Positions 22,061-33,100 of a stretch of 64,000 nucleotides of DNA are shown piece after piece. Location of the stretch: positions 1,116,621-1,180,620 of the forward strand of contig VZSF01008207.1 of assembly GCA_013398295.1 (NCBI GenBank), in the 5' to 3' direction. The notes under the pieces were generated by a model. The model did not search any database, was not told where the DNA came from, and worked only from the letters and a program-made list of their open reading frames with translations. The translations under genes were made by a program, and so were the position numbers. Each line of letters starts with the position of its first letter. Positions within the stretch are counted from its first letter, which is position 1. The stretch is from Chionis minor (lineage: Eukaryota; Chordata; Aves; Charadriiformes; Chionididae).

Positions 22061-25000
22061 AAACGGATACAAAAATAAATGCTTGGTGTGCTGAGAACAC
22101 CAAAGATCCTCCTGACTGGCAGTATCCTCTTGCTTCCTCTTTGCCCCCTCACCTCACTCCACCCACTGGCTGCTGTCCTGCACTTCTATCATGCATTTTT
22201 TGGGAAGGAGCCTCTCTCCCCAATATATCGATGTACAAAACCTAGTCCAGTGGAGTCCCAGTTTGTGACTGGTGTCCTAGATGCAATCTAATAGCAAATA
22301 GCCCTAAGCCTTGGCAGACCATGCTGGAAAGTTAACTTTGATAGCAAGTGGCTGCAAGTTGTTTGCATTTGACCTCAATTCGGCACTCCCTAGGGTAGCA
22401 TGGTGGTTGTATCACTTCATTTCCCAGAGACTAAATCTGTTAAAAATACACCGAAAGTAGCTCTCAAAGCAAGTTTCCTGGCATTTGCTGCATGACCCTG
22501 AAGTGAAAGGAAAGCTCATTTTCTAGAGCGGTCCCTTTGGTTTAGAAGTAAAATACCTGTGGAAGGGAGTGGGGGAGAAAGGGCACTCTTGTTCACGGGA
22601 TAAAGAGAAAACTTCAGTTTTCAAAGCCATTGGACATGGTACTGTCGAGAAGAAAGCATATAAGGAAATAGAGCAGTATGTCATATATAACCCTTTTCTG
22701 GTTTCAGCTTGAAACAGTCTGCATTAGTAAGCAACTTAAAAATTTTGGAAAGTGTGAATACCTCCCCTTCTCTTGTAGGAGCTGTACTAGCCCTGCACAT
22801 CTATACCTCTAAATAAAGGACAAAAAGCAAACATGTTTTGAACAAGGACATAGTTAACAAGAAAAAGCCCTCTGTAGCTAGCAGACAGCTCATAGTGGTA
22901 GCAGCCCCGGTGATGCTTAAAAGGGAGTGCTCTGTATTTGTGTTTACATATTGATTGTTTTGAAGCCTCTTTCAGTTCCAGGAATGGTAGACTATAAAAA
23001 ATGATATATATTTGTGGTTTGGCACCCCAAGAGAGCTTCAACTCAGGCATCATTGCCGGTTGCCAACATCTGCAATTTATTACATGTTGGTTTTTTTGGG
23101 GGTTTTTTTAAGCCTCAAACTGCAAAACTAACGTCACTCGCTGGTTGCACCTACTGCCGAGTAACGGGGTGGAATTGCGGTATGGGAGTTTCACCAATGC
23201 AGGTCACCGAGTTTACTAATAAACATGATTTTATGATAGTACTTCTCCTCTCTGCTGCTGTGCTATGGAGTAAATTCTAGATAAATAAAACTCAGAAAGA
23301 AATTTAAGCTTCTTTTCAAAACCAACTAGTTAATAAAGAACATAGAGATTTATTTTTAAAATAATCTTCCACAGAAAATGTACCAGTACCATGGTATAAT
23401 GACACTTGGCTTATTACTTGGCTTAAAGGAGGAAGATAATCTGCGCAGATGATTTTGGAACCATATGTGTGAGCAGTGGGGAACAGTCTGTCAAAGTGAA
23501 GAGTCCTCATTCTTGCTGAAATACTTGGCAATGATCTGTACATAGAAAATCCGGTGCCAGAAGAGCTCACTGCGTGCTTACACAAGCCCAGCAGATCTCG
23601 TGACTGACACAGAGCAGCGCAGATGTGTATACCATCCTTAACCAACATCTGTCTCAGACACAAGTGAGAAAGAAGGCACCATACTGAACAATTAAGCTAC
23701 AGCTGCCGGGCAGCAGCAAATACTTACTCAAAATGCAGCATGTGGCATCAAGTCATCAGAGGCAAACACCACCAACTTCAGCAGTAGTAGCACACATTTT
23801 TTTCTTGCTTGTAAAGGGGAAAGAGGTAGGCAAACAGCAACAGCATGACATTAACTTTTTCCCCCCTTCTTGATGGTCTAATTTCAAGACCACAGCAACA
23901 AACCCCATCGCTGCATGTGTGCTTCATGGAAAAACAGTGCTTCATGAGACTCAGTGTTTGTTTGCAGAGAGAATAGGCATGTTCATAAAGCAGATGGATA
24001 GCCAGAACTTATTTGGATTGGAGTAGAAAGGAATATAAAAAAAATGCTGATTAATAAACTCAAGTTCCATCTCTTTATTTTAAGCTGTTAAATTTCAGAG
24101 CCTTTGGTCTTCACTGCCATTTTAGCTTTACTTCAACTTGAGTCTGTCTGCAGCATAGGCATAATGCTAGTCTGGCATGCCCGTGTGGTACACTGAAGCA
24201 AAAGCACTATTGTATTGTAAATTCACACCCTGGTTGATTTTGTAACTGCTTTCCAGTACAAATCCACCCTAAATCATCAACAAGTTCACAGCAATGAAGG
24301 TTATTGTTGCTGTACTGCCTGCATGTAATGTGCCTATGGAAACACACAAGCCACAACAAAAGGCCTACCAAAAAATTTAGAAATGTAAGCTTGAAAAATC
24401 CAAGCTCTGTAAGCCACAGTGAAACAGATGAATCTGCTGTTGGTGAAGACAGATCTGCCAGAAACAAATATACCTGCATGGCCATGACATAGCCAAGAGA
24501 AGCCATAAAAGGTCTAAAGATCGAAATGCAGCTCTCCTCTTCAGCAGTATTGATTAATTAAACCCAGACCAGGACAGCGGAGCCGTGGTCCTCACCACAT
24601 TTGCTCTGCAACTGACATTCCATCCACCTAGTTTCGGTGTGGATTTGTCTTCCTCTCTCGCATGCAAAATGAATCACAGGTCAGCACAAACGCTGTCAGA
24701 TGCCTTCAAAACTCCCAATTTCTGACTGCTCTTTTTTTAATGTGAACACACTGGTTTTTTCATAATAAGCTAAGCTACTTTTACCCAGCTCCTGCTGAAA
24801 GGGAGGCTTTTTCCTTAGTCCACCAGTTACTGTGTATATGGCCAGCTTGACGACACAGGGCTCTGACTGGCACACACTGGTCTCGCCACCGCCCGCCCCA
24901 GGTTAGCACCCCTGCAGCAGAGCTGGCGGAGGCGAACGTGTGCTGCCTCGCAGCTGCCACAGGTCAAAGTCCAGCTTATTATTTAATGTGTAAGCTTGAA

Positions 25001-27491
25001 TGGATGAGTTATAAGCCCGCATGCTTTTCTGCTATGGGAATAGTAACTTTTGGTGAAGGAATAAACAACTTCTCAGACTACTGCAGCTAGACTGAATGGA
25101 GCCCTTCACATTTTAAGTGTACCAGTAAGGAAAAGCATGCTCACACTGAAATCCCGTGTGAGGTGGATCAAGGGCACGGTGTAACTCAAAACCATCTTCC
25201 TCTCTTTGAGGAGAAGGGAGAAGAAAATAAAAGATCTCAGACCTGTTCATGCACCTTCCTGCTGTGTCATCCGTATATTTCTCAATGCACTTGCTCATCT
25301 TCTGCAGCTTTGTCTTCCCTTTCTTTTCTTTATCTGTGATCTTAGCTTTAAAAGCCACAGAAACTTTTTCCCCTCTTAAAATTCGCCATCATTTAAATTC
25401 TCCCTCCCACACATGGTCTCTGTGTACAAATGGTAAAATAAGCATGTATGAGGCTGTGGACAGTAAATGTACCTGTTTGTTGCACAGCTGAAGCCTACCT
25501 GAGGATGCCCATGAAAAGTCACTTTAAGCGGAAAGACAGTGCCAGGGTCCAGCCCGTCCTTGCGTGGCGGGCACAGTTTGTACTCAGCCAGTGGAGGTTT
25601 AGGCGATGTCTCAGCACGGCACCGGGGCTTGGGGCGAGCACACACGGTGATGGGTGACAACCCAGACCAAAACGGAATGGAGTGGGCAATCAGAGGAGCC
25701 CTGCGTGAACACGGGCTGGGAAAATGCTGTTGTGCCCACCCTGTGCACGGTGCTGTGCCCCACAATGGCAAGAGGGGGCCTGGACAAAACCTGTCTCTGC
25801 CTGCTGTCCCATCCACCCAGCTGAGGGGCTGCTGTCTCCATCTTTCACCCAGGGAAGGGGCCAAAGGTGTCTCTGGGCATCATCTGAAAAGCCCAGCTGG
25901 GACAGCCAAGGAGAGCTGGGAAATCCTGACTGCCCTGCTGAGAAAACTTGGAACTGGAACAAGATGCTTCCAAAGACAGAGGAATCGGAAAGAAGCAAAC
26001 TGAGAGTTAAGGGAAACCAAACCAAACCAAACATGAACAAAAATAGCCCTACGCACATCCGATAGGCTATAAATCCTGCTCTTCAGAGAGGTGGGTATTT
26101 TGCAAGTCTGGCCTGTCTGTGAAAAACTTTCCCCAGTCAGATTTGGAGGCCAGGCTTGCTCACATGATGTCTATCAAGAGGAAACCCCTTGATAACTAGG
26201 TCACTGAGGTTCAAGCCTGGAGCCCAGCCACAAGGAAGGAGCCCAAAAGCACTTCACCGAGCTTTGTAGTGTGCAGGCAGCCACTGACCTGGGTCACGTA
26301 GCAGCGCCCACGCAGTGACCTGACTCCCTGATACCTAACCAAGGGCCAAGTTGTAATTTAGACAAAGCTAGTGATTTTTCCATCAGGTCCAGCAAGCTGA
26401 AGGTGTTGAACCCATGAGCTCACACGGCTTGGCGTCATCTTAACTGAGCTGACAGCACCAAATCAATTAATTCACAGTGCCCTGTGTTTCAGCTACGGCA
26501 AACAAAGCTGAAGAAATAGCGCAGCAGCACTGTCCTTTGGGGGGAAATGAGGTCAAGGCGGAGGTCCTGAGCATGGCCAGACTTCAAGGGGTGCACGTGT
26601 AGGCAACTGCAGAAATGTTCCCATCTTCCACATCTTCTTCTTTTGGTTGTGGAGGAGAAAGTGCCTTTCCCTCAAAGAGTGCCTGCAAGCATGGTTTTGC
26701 TCCCTACCATCTCACTGCAGCGATAGTTGTGTTCTGGACGATCATGCACTGGGATCAAGGCAGATATGAAGCCACAGGGAAGACTGAGCTGGTGAAATAC
26801 AGCAAAGGAGGTGGAGCAGGAGAACAGAACAAGAGGAGAATTAGCAGATGGGCAGAAAATAGGCTAGATGATCCTGTAAGGGAAGAAACGAGTGAGTTTA
26901 GACCTCTTCCTCTGCTTCCTGGTCAAAGAACGTGTTGCCGGGATCAGGTAGGATAAACCTGCAGCTGGGTCCATTTAACTAGATGTGCCTGTTCACATTC
27001 TCCAGTTCAGTGCACCTCCTTCAAGCAAGCACAAAATAAATTCTCACATTTTCCCCACGCCACTTGTACACGCACACTTCATTCCATGTTTCCCCAGGGG
27101 CATTTTCCGCTGGATGTGTTCTGTTGTAGAGGCAACAGATGGTTGCCAAAAAAAATAATCCAAAACAAACAAACAAAATAGCCCAAACATCATGGATGCA
27201 GTTCATGTAGTTCAATTGTAGTGCAATGCAGTTTGTTGACCGCTCTATCATTCTCTGTCATTACTGGTAAATTATTCAATCTGTTATCAAGGAAAATGCT
27301 TTAAACATGCAATCATCTATTGTTTATCTTGTGTTCTAAAAGTGTGTGGTCATGTCAAATATGTCCTAAATTCTTTCATTTTATCTGCCCAGTTGTACAC
27401 AGACACCAGCGTAAACAAATACCAGATACACACACTTACAAGTCATGTAATGGATTCAATCCACATCTGATGCTTCTCTTTCATCTTCAAG
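22061..27491. other. Unique non-coding sequence, nothing recognised
   Basis: No gene or repeat family is recognised over 5.4 kb. Reading frames of up to 162 codons on both strands between 25,376 and 26,065 overlap each other and lack domains. A 99-codon minus-strand frame at 24,207-24,506 is hydrophobic but unrecognised. Short (AAAC)n near 27,162 and an A/C-rich patch at 26,014-26,032 are present. Confidence 0.5.
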
Positions 27492-27713
27492 GAAAGAGAC
27501 GGGGAAAAAGCCCTGCTCCACCTCCACTGTGCTTACTCAATCCTATCACCTCCAGCCTGCCCTGCTCCCATTCGAGCGGGGATTTTCCTGAGCAGTGTGG
27601 ATCTCGCGTGGGTTTTGGCACAGATTTGCTAAGCCTGTGGAGTGACTTTAGTGACCAAATGGCACTTACATGCTTCAATGGGGGTGTTTGCAACAGCATC
27701 ACTAAACCAGAAG
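27492..27713 (+). other. Exon-like segment, 222 bp, open and phase-symmetric
   Basis: A good acceptor (TCTCTTTCATCTTCAAG) and a near-consensus donor (GAAG|GTAAGA) bound exactly 222 bp. One frame is open throughout. The codon before and the codon after are both split after the first base, giving a symmetric 1-1 exon. Near its end the peptide reads TCFNGGVCN, a C-x-N-G-G-x-C pattern like the start of an EGF module, a family usually carried on 1-1 exons. The remaining EGF cysteines are not in this segment. It is the most gene-like segment in the window, but the peptide matches no protein I recognise and it may be coincidental. Confidence 0.25.
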
Positions 27714-30700
27714 GTAAGAGGTGTGAATATCTTGGGCCTGAATGTGTGTAGCACTGTCACCACAAGGCAGAGAGCACGCGTGGTGAGCAAAGTCGACAAT
27801 GTGTGAATTCATGGCCAGTGTCACACATGAAATCAATGTAGTGTCCTCTGCTCCTGCCACCATGTTCTCCACACTGGAGACCAGCATACTTGGCTGGAAA
27901 TAAAACCAGGTTTCTACTACTGCAGGAGGCCAGAGCAGGTGGCATTAGACCCTTTTTGTCTTCAGGCTGTTTTTGCCCCTCCCTGCCTCCTTTGAGCTGT
28001 CAACAGCCCAAGAGATGTCCTCCTAAGTAGCAGGCATCACTGTCACCTGGGAGCGGCTCCCAGACACCACCATTTGAAATCATCACCTTGCTTGCAAAGG
28101 TTAATAGGACGGGCTGATTTCCAAGTGGGAAGCTTGGTCCATAAGTGGGTTAGCAAGAGGGTGGGGAGGAGCCCGGCCCTTACAAAAACAAAAATTCACT
28201 TACCCAGCAGTTGTAACTGGGCAAGGTCACTCACAGTATGCAAGAGGTAAAGCCCAGCATAACAGATGTTTATTTAGTATGCAGAAGTGGACCAGGACAG
28301 TTGTCTCCAGTGGGAATCTGCTGTCCAGGCACGGTGCTGTTGGGCATCCCGCAGCATGGCAAGTCCAAGACAGGACAGGTCTTTATATCAAGGAGCAGGA
28401 GCGCTCGCCGAACAGGAACATGCAGTGGCAAACTCCAGGGGTCAATTTTGTTTCATTTATGTCTGGTGCGAATAAAGTCACCCCATCTACCTCCATCCCA
28501 TACCTTAACATGCTTCCCCCACTCCAAGACATCTTTTTTTGTCCCCTTTTATTCCTTCTCATTCAACTGCATCAGGTCACATGTTTCAGAGCATATAGGA
28601 TGGGGAAGCACCATGGCCTCTCTGCAGGTCACTCGCAAGGGACAAACACAAGGAGAAAAAAACATCAGTTCTTGGAAAATAAGAACTGAAACATTTCTTT
28701 TCCTACACGGACTAGCTTGGCTGCTCGTGCTATATATAAGATGAAAGAAAAAATATGTTTCTTTCTTTTGACAAACACTGCTGCACATGTCTGCTCAGAT
28801 CTATTTCAGGCATCAGTACTTATTCGAGGCAAATCAGAGCTCTGTGTAGGTGTGTCAGGGATGATTCAGCAGAGGAACAGGCATGGCTGAAAAACGTACC
28901 ATGCCTATGGAAAATCGAAATGTTGTATACCCCTTTCTAGCCAGGATACAGAAATTTCCCTTTTCGTGCTTACGTTAACACATAATGTGGTTCTGCTCAT
29001 TGCTGTAACGAGCTGCTCCTTCCACAGGTGCAGAGGGTCAATCATGCAGCCTGTGTTAAGCAGAAAGTACCGCACAACAGCATGAAAATACTGATGTCTG
29101 TGTATGTTGTATTACTTTCACTGAACAGAATCACATTTTTCCACAGCTAAGAAAGGGGACAGCAGCAGTTTGGTGACATATACATGACAGCTAATGTTTC
29201 CTTAGGCATATATACATATTTACATAAAGAACATTTACTAGTAACAGGGAAATACACTCAAGTAGTGCCTTTTATACTACGAAACCAATCTATGGGTTTG
29301 ATCAACCTGTCAGATTTTTACAGTTTGATTATTAACTAAATTAACTCCTACTGTTACACGCAGTTCTTGCATGAGACATATCACACACACCCACATATCT
29401 ACAAATATTTACTCTCAAGAAGAGCTGACCTCTCTTAATGCACAAATATTCTGTACTACTCCCATTTAGATGTAAAATGTCACATTTTAAAAGAGCAGCC
29501 TTGGGAGAACATGCTGAAAATAGCCATTATGTCCATGAAAACACTTCATTATCCAAAATGGAGTTATATTTAAAAGTGTTCTGCTTATTTAAAGCTCATG
29601 TTCTAAAAATAAATGCCACATTTCTCATTCTGTTCAGATAAATACTAGATTACTTAATGTTTTTATGGCACTAAAATGAGCACTGTCATGTTTTGTTTGT
29701 TTGGAGTTTTTTTTAAAAAAAGTGTTGTAATGACAATCAAAGATTTAGTAGCCATCTTAATTGCTGAAGTTGACCTCATATGAAGTGATCTTGGAGAAAG
29801 ACAAGCTTTTAGTGAGGCAATGATTTAATACATTGAATTTACTGCAAGATAAATAAGCAACAGTAATACTATTTTCAGATCCCTCTACTTTTGGCTATGT
29901 GAGGTCTCCACAAGAAGTATCATTAAATGGATCAGGAGGCATGCAGCTAACTTGTCACAAGGCACTGTAAATGAAACATGCTCCCCCAGTTCAGTCCTCA
30001 TTAGGAGATGCGGAAGGCTGATGCTTGCAGTTTTTGGATGGAGTTGCAAGAGAAAGTTGCTTTTGCCATTAATTTCATGGGGTCCAGATGTGAAGAGACG
30101 AGAAGCAGCCCCTTTGCCACACTGGAGACCTGACAGAGGCTTCCAGCTGACAAAAAGCCTAAAAGCAGACACTGATGTTTCCAGTATTTTGGGTCTAACA
30201 CATCAGGAACTCTACCAAACCGCTCCATGCGTCTTCTGGTCAAACTGGCAGGGAAGCTATTGCCATCTGATCTGCCAGATCCATGACATCCCTTTTACAG
30301 AGTTATAAAAGGGGTTCTTCCCTGACTTAGATACTGACCTGCTGTAGCTATTTACCTGTGCGTAACAAAGACATAACATCTTCCCTCAGGGGAATCACAG
30401 AACTAAGGGTCAAACATGTCAACACGTGCCAATCTGGGCTCGAGAGCAGAGTGTTCCCAGAAACAGAGAGGTATTTGAAGCCCATTGTATGGCTTGTGCC
30501 TAAATGTGATGACAACATCTCTGGACAAATATGCCTACTATGAAATTACACTTTTTTCAGATCCATTTAAAACTCAAGATGGGCAAAACCAACCAAAAAA
30601 ACCCCAACAAAACCATTTACCCTCAGCCTCACATTCAGGAAGTGAAATTGTCACCTTAAGACAACAGCAGCAGCCCTAAAAATTTTCTATTCTGCATTAT

Positions 30701-32115
30701 CGTTGTCAAGTGACCCTACCAGAGCACTCTTGGGCACCTGGCACTAAAGCAGTTGTGGAGCACGGCCAGTGGCTCCAGCACACACGTGTGCAGAAGATGG
30801 TGCATCAGAAGTGCCACCTCTGGCCACACCGTCAGCTGCCAGAGAAGCAGCAAAGTGATCACAAACCATCTCCAGGCCGCCCTTCCCCTCACTTAAAATT
30901 CCAGATTAATGAGCACTTCACACAGAAGGGAAAATTTTTAACTCTGACTCACGGGATTATTATTTTTTGTTTATAAGACACACCTACTAATTTGACACTG
31001 GATGCAGGCACACATCATGAACCACAGGCACATGACAAACATTGGAAACACTAGCGTTGCACATAACACAACTTGATTAATCAATCATCCATTTCCTTGG
31101 GGCTCTCAGGAACAGACCCATAGCATGCTCTTAGACCGTAACTCAGAGCTGGAGAGAGAGAGCACACGTGAAAGTCCTCTAGCAGCTCTTTAATCGATAC
31201 AAAACCTGCCGCAAACCTGCCAGCAGCTGCTACACTCAGCCAGAGCCCATGAGCCCCTCTCCCATCAGTGGGAGTCCCGTGGCAGACGGGAGCAGTCAGT
31301 GAGCCTAAGGCTTTAGCAACCGCAAAAATAAATCCCAGATGACATTTTGTACCTAGCTGTTCATCCAGCCGGATCACAGAGCGCTCGGCAAGCTGACTCA
31401 AGAGCAGAGAAATTCCACAGTAGGCAGCCCCATGCAATGGGGACAACCGCCTCCTGGATCTATGCTTTGCAACCCTCCTTCCAGCGCTCCGGGAGAGGAA
31501 AAGGACCCTCAAGTGGGTGTGAAGGTTTGTGCTGCCAGAGTGTAAATGAGAATCAGGCCTGACAGCCTTTAAACAGCACAGCCGCCCCGCGCAGCAGCGC
31601 AGAACCAGAGGAGAAGGCTGTCCAACTGAAATAACAGGGATTTAGGCAACCAGAAAGCTTGGAAGCAACAACACGACCAGTTGGACTGAGGCGAGGACTA
31701 ATGCTAGCACATCTGCCAGCTCCAGGACACATTAAAAAAAATACAGTAATAACAAAAAAACCCCATGACGCACAGCTCAAATCTTGAGCTTTCTAAAATT
31801 TAATACTGTTCAGTTAATTTGGTTTATTAACTTTGCAGGCATATTCTGGTCATCGGTTGGAGCTTTCTCCCCCAGATACAAGGTCTGGAAACAGGTTCTG
31901 CCGTGGTGAAGACGAGCAGAGGCTCCTGTGCGGTCAGTCACCTGCCTGAGCTCCCAGCAAAGAAGACCAGCTACGCCGTGGCTCCCAGAATGACCACAAG
32001 CGATGGCCCCCTGGCAGTAGGACTCTTGTCCTACTCCGCTCCTGGGCCTCTTTACAACCCTGCTCACCCATGTTCCCTTCAGCAGGCGGAGGGCAGGCTG
32101 CCACCTAGTGAACTG
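27714..32115. other. Unique non-coding sequence, nothing recognised
   Basis: No gene, RNA or repeat family is recognised. There is an A/C-rich patch at 30,583-30,614. A 143-codon minus-strand frame (31,081-31,512) contains an ankyrin-like PLHGAAYCG phrase but no second repeat. Confidence 0.5.
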
Positions 32116-32167
32116 CTCTTCCTCCTTCTCTTCCTCCTCCTCTTCCTCCTCCTCTCCTCCTCTTCCC
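32116..32167 (+). repeat. (CTT/CCT)n pyrimidine repeat
   Basis: About 50 bp of uninterrupted pyrimidines in CTTCCTCCT-type units. On the minus strand it encodes the poly-glutamate run of a 219-codon frame, which explains that frame's length. Confidence 0.88.
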
Positions 32168-33030
32168 CACAGCACCCCAAGCCTCCCAGCCCTGCCCTGC
32201 TTCTGGGGGACCGACGGCAGCTGCACTGACTCCCCACGACTGTTAACTGCTCTGGCAGCAGCTCCCAAAGTTTCCTGCTCATGAGCCAACTTCCAGACTT
32301 GCTTCACTGCAGGGAGTCGCTGCTGCTCGCCTTGGAGCTGCTCACAGCTCTGTGATGCTCGTTTTGGCTTGGCTCGGCTCACCCAGAGCGCTTCTCCATC
32401 TCCATTGTACAGATTGGGCAACCCCACCAGGCAAGGCAGACCCAGGAGAGCAGCTCGGGAAGCACACACAGCAGAGCAATTAAATCCCTTTCAAGCATCA
32501 TCCCCATTGATTCAATTTTGAGAGCAGGGTTTTGGTGGGTAGAAATAACACTACTGAAGCAAATGAGAAAAAAATGGCCAAGGAACACCTCAGTGACCGA
32601 CATGGGGCAAAATGAAGGTGTTTAATGGCAGGCATTCAACAGGAGAAGCAACCCCAGTACAGAGCAGAGACCGTGCGGGGCTGAAGACTGGTGTATCACT
32701 TGTGAGGGCCCCGGCTGAGATTGCTCCTCTAGTGTGGCCAGGCCTTGGGACTGCCGCATCCTTGGCTTTGGCTTCTCTGTCAAGCCCAGAAAGCCCAAAG
32801 AAAAGAGGGAGCACACCAGCGCGCCCCATCCAGGCGGTGAGCAGCCAGGCTGCAGGCTCCTAGCTCTGAACACAAGACGGGACACTAGATGTTTGACGGG
32901 GCCCCCACCTAATGTATCCACTGCGTTCGTGATACAGATTCTTGATAGTAATCACAGGCTGGCTGTACTTGGAATAGATGATAATTGCCCGCTCTCCCCA
33001 GATCCAAATTCCTGCTGGAGATCCAAGGAT
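32168..33030. other. Unique non-coding sequence
   Basis: GC-moderate unique sequence with overlapping frames on both strands and no recognisable domain. Confidence 0.45.
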
Positions 33031-33100
33031 CTCTCCTTTTTCCTTTTCTTTTTTCTTTTTTCTTTTTTCTTTTTTCTTTTTTTCTTTTTTCTTTTTTCTT
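33031..33100 (+). repeat. (CTTTTTT)n microsatellite
   Basis: About 70 bp of pure pyrimidine made mainly of 7-mer CTTTTTT units with an irregular start. It is a long candidate polymorphic tract. Confidence 0.92.

Noticed and set aside
24207..24506. Hydrophobic 99-codon minus frame resembling a membrane protein
   Set aside because: T-rich codons make chance frames hydrophobic. There is no family match and no transcript signals.
28205..28260. Possible reverse MIR fragment (GGGCAAGGTCACTCACAG)
   Set aside because: The expected 'aggaaactgaggca' block upstream is missing.
31081..31512. Ankyrin-like phrase PLHGAAYCG in a 143-codon minus frame
   Set aside because: Only one partial repeat is present. 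There is no second ankyrin unit and no convincing splice acceptor beside it.
31810..32469. 219-codon minus-strand reading frame, the longest in the window
   Set aside because: Its length depends on the CTT/CCT repeat at 32,116-32,167, which encodes a poly-glutamate run. There is no domain, and competing frames exist on both strands.
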